38,559 nt of DNA from Methylococcaceae bacterium (GTDB lineage Bacteria; Pseudomonadota; Gammaproteobacteria; Methylococcales; Methylococcaceae), in NCBI GenBank assembly GCA_004299145.1, contig SCQD01000281.1:1-38559 (forward strand). Reading direction: 5' to 3'. Positions within the stretch are counted from its first letter, which is position 1. The number at the start of each line of letters is the position of its first letter. Both the position numbers and the translations under genes were made by a program. Positions 34,317 through 38,559 of the stretch are shown here, one piece after another. Under the pieces are notes generated by a model. It saw only the letters and a program-made list of their open reading frames with translations. It searched no databases and had not been told where the DNA came from.

Positions 34317-35639
34317 ATGCCGCTTAACGGCCCGTCCAGCGCGGCGCGGCTGGAAGACGCCTTCAACCTATTCAACGAAATGTCCGAGGCGCTGGCCCAG
34401 TCCTACCGGGAACTGGAAGGCCAGGTGCTGCGGCTCACCGAAGAACTGGCCGCCGCCCGCAGCGAACGCCTGCAAACCCTGATGGAAAAAGCAGCCCTGG
34501 CCAATCGCCTGCAGCGCTTGCTGGAGGCCTTGCCCGGCGGCGTGGTGGTGCTGGACGGGGCAGGGCAGGTGGCCGAATGCAATCGTGGCGCCACGGAATT
34601 GCTGGGCACGGCGCCTTTGCATCGTCCCTGGAGCGAGGTATTGGCGGAAGTGCTGGCCGCCAGTAGCGATAATCCCCATCAGCGCCGCCTGACCAATGGC
34701 CGTTACGTGAGTTTTTCCGCCAGTTCCTTGGGCGAAGAACCGGGCCAGATCATCCTGTTGACCGACGTTTCGGAAATGCACGCTTTGCAAGGCTTGGTGG
34801 AGCAGCAGCAACGCCTGACCGCCATGGGCGAGATGTTGGCCGGCATGGCGCACCAGATTCGCACGCCCTTGGCGGCGGCGGTGCTGTATGCCTCGCACTT
34901 GGGTGGCGAGTTGCCGGAAGTCCAGCGCAAAAAGTTTTCCGACAAGCTGCTGGAGCGCTTGCGTCACTTGGAGCGGCAGGTCAACGACATGCTGGTGTTT
35001 GCCCGCGCCGGGCGCTATGCCATGGAAAAAGTGCCGGTACGGCGCTTGCTGGAACGGGCGGTGCAGGCCATGGAAGCCATGGTGAAACACCGCAGGGTGG
35101 AGTTTCGCATCGTCGAGGAGAGCATTTGCCCGGACATTTACATCAGCGAAGACGCTTTTCTGGGGGCTTTGACCAACTTGATGGCCAATGCCGTGGAAGC
35201 CTTGGGCGACAGCGGTTTGGTGACGCTCAGCATCAGCCGGCCGGAAGCGGCCTCGCTACGCATCAGCGTCATCGATAATGGCCCCGGCATGAGCGAGGAC
35301 GTCTGCCGGCGCGTGTTTCAGCCTTTCTTTACCACGCGCAGCAGCGGCACCGGTTTAGGGCTGGCGGTGGTGGAGTGTGTGGTGCGGGCCCACGGCGGCA
35401 GCGTCAGCTGTGAATCCGCGCCGGGTCAGGGCGCCCAATTCCACATCGACTTGCCCTTGGTGACCGAGCCCACGCCATTGGCGGCCGGAACGACGGCCAA
35501 AGGCTTGACGGTAGATTCGGGTTGCCATGAAAGTCGCGGCAACCTTATTCCCCCTCTCCCTGCGGGAGAGGGTCGGGGTGAGGGGAACAATCATGGCGCG
35601 CGTGACGTTTCATGGTCAGGGGCGGCGCGCGCGCCATGA
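34317..35639 (+). CDS. fleS: FleS-like sensor histidine kinase
   Basis: This is a cytoplasmic two-component kinase of about 440 aa with no membrane segment. A helical N-terminus (to about residue 60) is followed by a PAS-like region (GGVVVLDGAGQVAECN), then HisKA with the phosphoacceptor H179 in GMAHQIRTPLAAAVLYA, a motif typical of FleS/FlrB, then HATPase_c boxes NLMANAVEALG, DNGPGMSEDV and GTGLGLAVVECVVRAHGG. The C-terminal about 45 residues (after DLPLVTEPTPLAAGT) are translated from repeats E and D. The start ATG 34317 lies 8 bp after the tandem array and has no clear ribosome site; a frame through the array from 34173 is possible. The cognate FleR regulator is not next to it. Confidence 0.87.
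   Translation: MPLNGPSSAARLEDAFNLFNEMSEALAQSYRELEGQVLRLTEELAAARSERLQTLMEKAALANRLQRLLEALPGGVVVLDGAGQVAECNRGATELLGTAPLHRPWSEVLAEVLAASSDNPHQRRLTNGRYVSFSASSLGEEPGQIILLTDVSEMHALQGLVEQQQRLTAMGEMLAGMAHQIRTPLAAAVLYASHLGGELPEVQRKKFSDKLLERLRHLERQVNDMLVFARAGRYAMEKVPVRRLLERAVQAMEAMVKHRRVEFRIVEESICPDIYISEDAFLGALTNLMANAVEALGDSGLVTLSISRPEAASLRISVIDNGPGMSEDVCRRVFQPFFTTRSSGTGLGLAVVECVVRAHGGSVSCESAPGQGAQFHIDLPLVTEPTPLAAGTTAKGLTVDSGCHESRGNLIPPLPAGEGRGEGNNHGARDVSWSGAARAP
35520..35585. repeat. Compound element E+D at the fleS 3' end
   Basis: The 27-bp element E (35520-35546, exact copy of 31937-31963) is followed by element D (35551-35585, near copy of 25630-25664). Both are inside the open frame of the kinase C-terminus, reading CHESRGN and [10 protein letters not shown]. 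Confidence 0.85.
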
Positions 35640-35644
35640 TTGTT
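35586..35644. terminator. 17-bp inverted repeat between convergent genes
   Basis: The arms at 35586-35602 (AACAATCATGGCGCGCG) and 35628-35644 are perfect complements around a 25-nt loop. The stop codon of the kinase frame (35637-35639) lies in the right arm. It may end both fleS and the opposing TonB fragment, or be the scar of a mobile element. Confidence 0.55.
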
Positions 35645-35686
35645 GAGGAGCCGTTAGGGAACCCGGCATACGAACGTAGCGGCGGC

Positions 35687-36657
35687 TTAAAATCCTATTT
35701 CCACACTGGCAAAAAACATGCGCGGCGCACCGGCTTGAACATAAGTCCCCGCACCGGTTGGGTCGCTGGCGGAAAAGCCGCTTTGCCCCAGCGTCGCGAT
35801 GTAATCGCGGTCGGTGAGGTTTTCCACATTGGCTTGTACGCGCAGCGACGGCAGGCCGAAACAGGTTTGACAGGCATAGCCCGCGCCCAGACTCCACAGC
35901 GCAAACGCCGGCGCGGTCAGGTCGTTGGTATAACTGGCTTGGCGTTCACCGACATACTTGCCCCTGACCGAGGCAAACCAGCCGCCGTACTGGCGGCGCA
36001 ATTCCCAGGACGCGATCCATTGCGGCGCGTCCACCGTGGTTTTACCGGCGGTAGTCACGGTATCGCCTGCCGACGCGTAGTTTTCCAAATAGCGCGAATC
36101 GCCATAGTTGAGGGTCGCATAGGCCGTCCAGTCCGGCAGGAAGTTCCACTGCAGCGAGCCTTCCACTCCGAGTTTGCGCACCGCGCCGACATTGGCGACC
36201 AGCGAAGGGCAGGTGCCCAGCAGCGCGCAATTGTTGATCTGCAACAGCCGGTCGCGGTAGTCGATGTGATACACCGACAAGCTGGTATGAAGCCCATCCC
36301 GGCCATGCCGCCAGCCCGCTTCCAGTGTGCGGCTGCGCTCCGGTTTAACGTCGGGGTTGAAGGTTTGGGTGGTAAACACCGTAATCGGCACGGCACTGAT
36401 GTTTTCCGCGTAATAGGTAAACAGCTCGTTATCGGCATCCCAGGCATAGTTCACGCCGACTTGTGGTAAAAAATCCCCGTGGCTGGTCATGGCGTTGCCG
36501 GGATAAACGGCGAGGTGATCGACAAACGCCGTGCGCACGTGGCTGGTTTTCAAGCCCAGCGACAACAGCCATTGATCGGACAGCGCAATATCATCCTTCA
36601 CCCAGGCTTGCAGCGCGTTGCTGTCATAAATTCGATCCAGCAGCGTATCGGCTGCGA
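35687..36657 (-). pseudogene. TonB-dependent receptor, C-terminal fragment
   Basis: About 323 residues of an outer-membrane beta barrel are recognisable: WVKDDIALSDQWLLSLGLK, PQVGVNYAWDADNELFTYYA, NPDVKPERSRTLEAGWRH, LSVYHIDYRDRLLQI, NVGAVRKLGVEGSLQW, VRVQANVENLTDRDYIATLG-type and a terminal ...FFASVEIGF with the aromatic last residue of porin-like barrels. The signal peptide, plug and first half of the barrel are absent. Upstream (higher coordinates) the frame continues only as antisense of brnT and brnA. The receptor was therefore truncated when brnTA came to lie here, and is unlikely to be functional. The ligand (siderophore, metal or other) is unknown. Confidence 0.88.
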
Positions 36658-36919
36658 CCCCAACAAACGCGCCAAAACCTTCGAGGATCGCGGGCTTGAT
36701 TTCATGGACGCCGCGTATGTTTTTGCTGGTCCCCACTTCACGATGGTGGATGATCGGCGCGATTACGGGGAAGAACGACGCATCACCATTGGATCGCTGT
36801 CTGGTCGCATGGTAGTCGTTGGATGGGTTGAACGCGGCAAGGCCCGACACGTTTTCGCGATGAGAAAAGCCAATGACAGAGAAATTGCAAAATATCAGGA
36901 GCGACTTGAGCAAGGTTGA
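36608..36919 (+). CDS. brnT: BrnT-family toxin, 5' end altered
   Basis: BrnT is a RelE-like ribonuclease toxin neutralised by BrnA. The family core is clear: DPNKRAKTFEDRGLDFMDAA, YVFAGPHFTMVDDRRDYGEERRITIG, VGWVERGKARHVFAMRKAN and DREIAKYQERLEQG. The usual first residues (M-x-F-E-W/F before DPNK) are missing because the TonB fragment on the other strand runs up to about 36657. In frame, the nearest start is TTG 36608, giving 103 aa, without a clear ribosome site. Either the toxin is expressed with a foreign N-terminus or it has lost its start and is silenced. It overlaps brnA by 47 bp. Confidence 0.82.
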   Translation: MQRVAVINSIQQRIGCDPNKRAKTFEDRGLDFMDAAYVFAGPHFTMVDDRRDYGEERRITIGSLSGRMVVVGWVERGKARHVFAMRKANDREIAKYQERLEQG

Positions 36920-37169
36920 CGTCCACGTGATTTCCCCAGAGGAATACGACGAAATCCCGGAATTGACGGATGAGTTTTTCGATAATGCGGATTTGTACAA
37001 AGGCGCCCAATTGATTCGGCGCGGAAGACCGAAGGCGGACAGCAGAAAGCAACTTTTATCCGTTCGATATAGCCCCGAAGTCATCGGATATTTCCGCGCT
37101 ACGGGGCCAGGCTGGCAATCCCGTATGGACGAAGCCCTGAAAGAATGGATTAAGGCGCGGGCAGCATAG
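36873..37169 (+). CDS. brnA: BrnA-family antitoxin
   Basis: This 98-aa antitoxin has the family ending: RRGRPKADSRKQLLSVRYS, PEVIGYFRATGPGWQSRMD and EALKEWIKARAA, a ribbon-helix-helix that binds its own promoter, preceded by an acidic toxin-binding N-terminus (ELTDEFFDNADLYKG). Start ATG 36873 has a GAGAAAAG site and lies within brnT. The antitoxin seems intact while the toxin's start is altered. Confidence 0.9.
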   Translation: MTEKLQNIRSDLSKVDVHVISPEEYDEIPELTDEFFDNADLYKGAQLIRRGRPKADSRKQLLSVRYSPEVIGYFRATGPGWQSRMDEALKEWIKARAA

Positions 37170-37222
37170 CTGCCCGCCGGGAGACGCTCAGGTCGGGCTG
37201 CGCGGCTTATCAGTCGTCTTTG

Positions 37223-38122
37223 CTAATCGGTTTTGCGGTGCCGGCGTGGCATCAGGACGATGCTGTTGGGGGTCAAGCCCTGGTTTTTCAGGGTGTCGAT
37301 GCGCGCGATGGCTTCGAGCTTTTCCAGGTCGAGCACCGTGATCGAGCCGTCGTTCATGTCCGGCAGGTTCAGCAGGCTGTTTTGTATGAAGGCGTAGCGT
37401 TCATCTGGTGAAAATGCCACGTGGTGCGCACCGGCTGCGGCGGGTATGGATTTGAGCAGGGTAGGTTGCGCGGCGGAGCGGCTGATGTCGAATATGTTGA
37501 AATTTCCGGGTTTGGCGGTGGTGATGTACAGGCGGCTTTTATTCGCGTTGAAATATATTTCCAGCGGCACGCCTTGCTGAATGCCGTTGAAATCATAGGC
37601 TTGCTGAAAATGGAAGGCTTTGCGGTCCGCTTGCCACTCGGCCGTCCATAGCGTGCCGGACAGCATGTTGTTGATGTATGCCAGGGGCGGGTTGGCGTCG
37701 GGCAGAAATACCACTTCCACCGGCGCGGCGCCGATGGCGTCGGGGCCGTTGGAGACTTTGTGGCTGGACAGCACTTTGCCGCTGCCGGCTTCGATGACGG
37801 TGACGTTTTCGCCCGCTTCGCCCAGATCGGATGGCCGTACCGTGCTGGTGACCAGCAGCCGGTCGATGCCTTCGTGCAGGCCGATGCCGTGCGGGTAGCG
37901 GATCGACAGCGGGCTGCCGGGCGGCGTGGCCAGGGTTTTGACGGCCCGGTCGGTTTGCGCGTCGCCGACGATGACGTTGCTGCTGCCCATGCAGGTCAGG
38001 TACCAGGTTTTGTTGTCCTCGCTGAAGATGATGTCTTCGCTGACCTTGCATTGGGGGAGGTCTATTTTTTGGAGGGTATGCGGCGGCGGGAAAAAGGGGT
38101 CGCAACCCTTTAAAAACCGACC
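37223..38122 (-). pseudogene. YncE-like beta-propeller protein, no 5' start
   Basis: A soluble beta-propeller of the YncE type: IRYPHGIGLHEGIDRLLVTS, VTVIEAGSGKVLSSHKVS, DANPPLAYINNML, EIYFNANKSRLYITTAKPG and HHVAFSPDERYAFIQNSL are its blade motifs. Good protein sequence extends upstream of the first ATG (37990) to about 38060 (CKVSEDIIFSEDNKTWYLTC), but the frame has no ATG, GTG or TTG between 37990 and the in-frame TGA at 38125-38123, so the 5' part, including any signal peptide, is lost. A short product from 37990 (255 aa) is possible. A small hairpin with a T-run around 38091-38110 fits a break here. I call it a remnant. Confidence 0.7.
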
Positions 38123-38160
38123 TCATTGCATTTGCTCGGCAACGGCATGCCATGCGCACC

Positions 38161-38184
38161 CTTAAAAATCCCGTTCAGGACGGG
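38161..38184 (-). terminator. Possible minus-strand terminator
   Basis: CCCGT (38170-38174) and ACGGG (38180-38184) form a short stem that, on the minus strand, is followed by ATTTTTAAG. The stem is only 5 bp, so this is weak. It would lie upstream of the propeller remnant. Confidence 0.3.
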
Positions 38185-38270
38185 GTGTTCTTTTGGGCAA
38201 CGACAAATGCATGGCGGAATAACAAAAAAAGGCGCAGCCCTTGTGCCGCATTCCAAAAGTGGCAGCAGCC

Positions 38271-38309
38271 GGAAAGCCGCCGCGTCCTCGCGGAATCGCT
38301 AAGGCTTCC
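38271..38309. repeat. Family-B palindromic unit, reverse orientation
   Basis: It contains GCCGCCGCGTCCTCGCGGAA followed by TCGCTAAGGCTTCC, the reverse complement of the units at 34193-34309. It sits just upstream of the DUF2887 remnant. Confidence 0.8.
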
Positions 38310-38338
38310 TGAAACCACCTTGATGGTAAAATCGCCCC

Positions 38339-38446
38339 ATGAAAACCGATAGCCTGTTTTATCGCTTGTTTCAACGGATGCCGGCGCTGTTGTTGAAGCT
38401 GGCAGCGCTGGATATTGCCGCCGACGGCTACCGCTTCAGCTCGTAG
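38339..38446 (+). pseudogene. DUF2887 (Rpn-like) protein, 5' fragment
   Basis: Thirty-five residues starting MKTDSLFYRLFQRMPALLL and ending DGYRFSS match the N-terminus of DUF2887, a PD-(D/E)XK nuclease-related family of more than 200 residues. A TAG (38444-38446) follows directly where the family continues with an E-x-K-Q-T-A stretch. The break is most simply explained by insertion of the element starting near 38447. Confidence 0.75.
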
Positions 38447-38559
38447 GATAATGGCATGGACTCCTCCCCTCCCCAAACGGCATCGCGATGTGCCAAAGTG
38501 GGAGAAGTTAACCACCACTTGAAACAGGCAGAGGAGAAGTCACCATGAAGCTTACAACG
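38447..38559 (+). mobile_element. Left end of a probable insertion sequence
   Basis: Homology to the DUF2887 gene stops at about 38446. The following about 100 bp are non-coding and lead into a strong ribosome site and a start codon at the window edge. This is the layout of an insertion sequence end with its leader, plausibly IS110/IS1111-like. The assignment rests on position and very few residues. Confidence 0.45.
38545..38559 (+). CDS. Start of a gene cut by the window edge (possible transposase)
   Basis: Only five codons are visible (M-K-L-T-T), behind GAGGAGAAG, a strong ribosome site 6 nt away. The beginning fits IS110-family transposases, many of which start MKLTTIGIDLAK, but five residues cannot prove it. 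Confidence 0.4.

Noticed and set aside
36658-37084. N-terminal part of the TonB receptor frame
   Set aside because: It is the antisense of brnT and brnA and contains no receptor motifs; the receptor is a 3' fragment.

Overview
The window looks like chromosome of a GC-rich gammaproteobacterium. Evidence: the conserved order miaB-phoH-ybeY-corC-lnt, ubiE-ubiJ, dapA-bamC with a BamC lipoprotein, a FleQ/FleS-type pair, and a class Ia NrdA with two ATP-cones. A PuuD-like membrane protein, BrnTA, and dense palindromic repeats would suit a methanotroph-like (Methylococcales) genome, but that placement is inference from gene style; no diagnostic C1 gene lies in the window.

Layout. 1-1.4 kb: accessory DNA with a DUF4062 gene frameshifted by a 10-bp tandem duplication, then palindromic repeats. 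1.4-5.5 kb: nrdA with an upstream region holding NrdR-like and DnaA boxes, a PuuD-like membrane protein and an orphan YbdD/YjiX gene. 5.5-11.4 kb: tRNA modification, ribosome maturation and envelope block miaB-phoH-ybeY-corC-lnt. 11.5-13.8 kb: yjdM, rlpA, rluD. 13.8-17.7 kb (minus strand): a disordered protein, nudF, ubiE, ubiJ, an alpha/beta hydrolase, then rluD. 17.8-20.9 kb: a di-iron ODP-type sensor translationally coupled to a GGDEF-EAL protein. 21-27.4 kb: hemE, Uma2, fumC, a DUF4156 lipoprotein, dapA, bamC and an Rpn-family nuclease. 27.5-32.5 kb: purL, with thpR and pncC on the minus strand. 32.6-35.6 kb: fleQ-like and fleS-like regulators. 35.7-38.6 kb: a decayed region with a truncated TonB receptor abutting brnTA, a beta-propeller gene without a start, a DUF2887 stub and the edge of a probable insertion sequence.

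The most unusual property is the density of short palindromic repeats (at least five families) and how often they are translated. They appear in frame at the N-terminus and in a loop of Lnt, at the N-termini of the alpha/beta hydrolase and of ThpR, and at the C-termini of DapA and the FleS-like kinase. A 39-bp, 13-codon array precedes the kinase start. This resembles the palindromic elements inserted in frame in Rickettsia genes. One palindrome is read in the same frame in two unrelated proteins (Lnt and the hydrolase).

Two regulatory modules also deserve attention: the nrdA upstream region (two DnaA boxes 11 bp apart beside two NrdR-like boxes 30 bp apart), and the ODP/GGDEF-EAL pair with a CRP-like site upstream, which suggests O2, iron or NO input to c-di-GMP.
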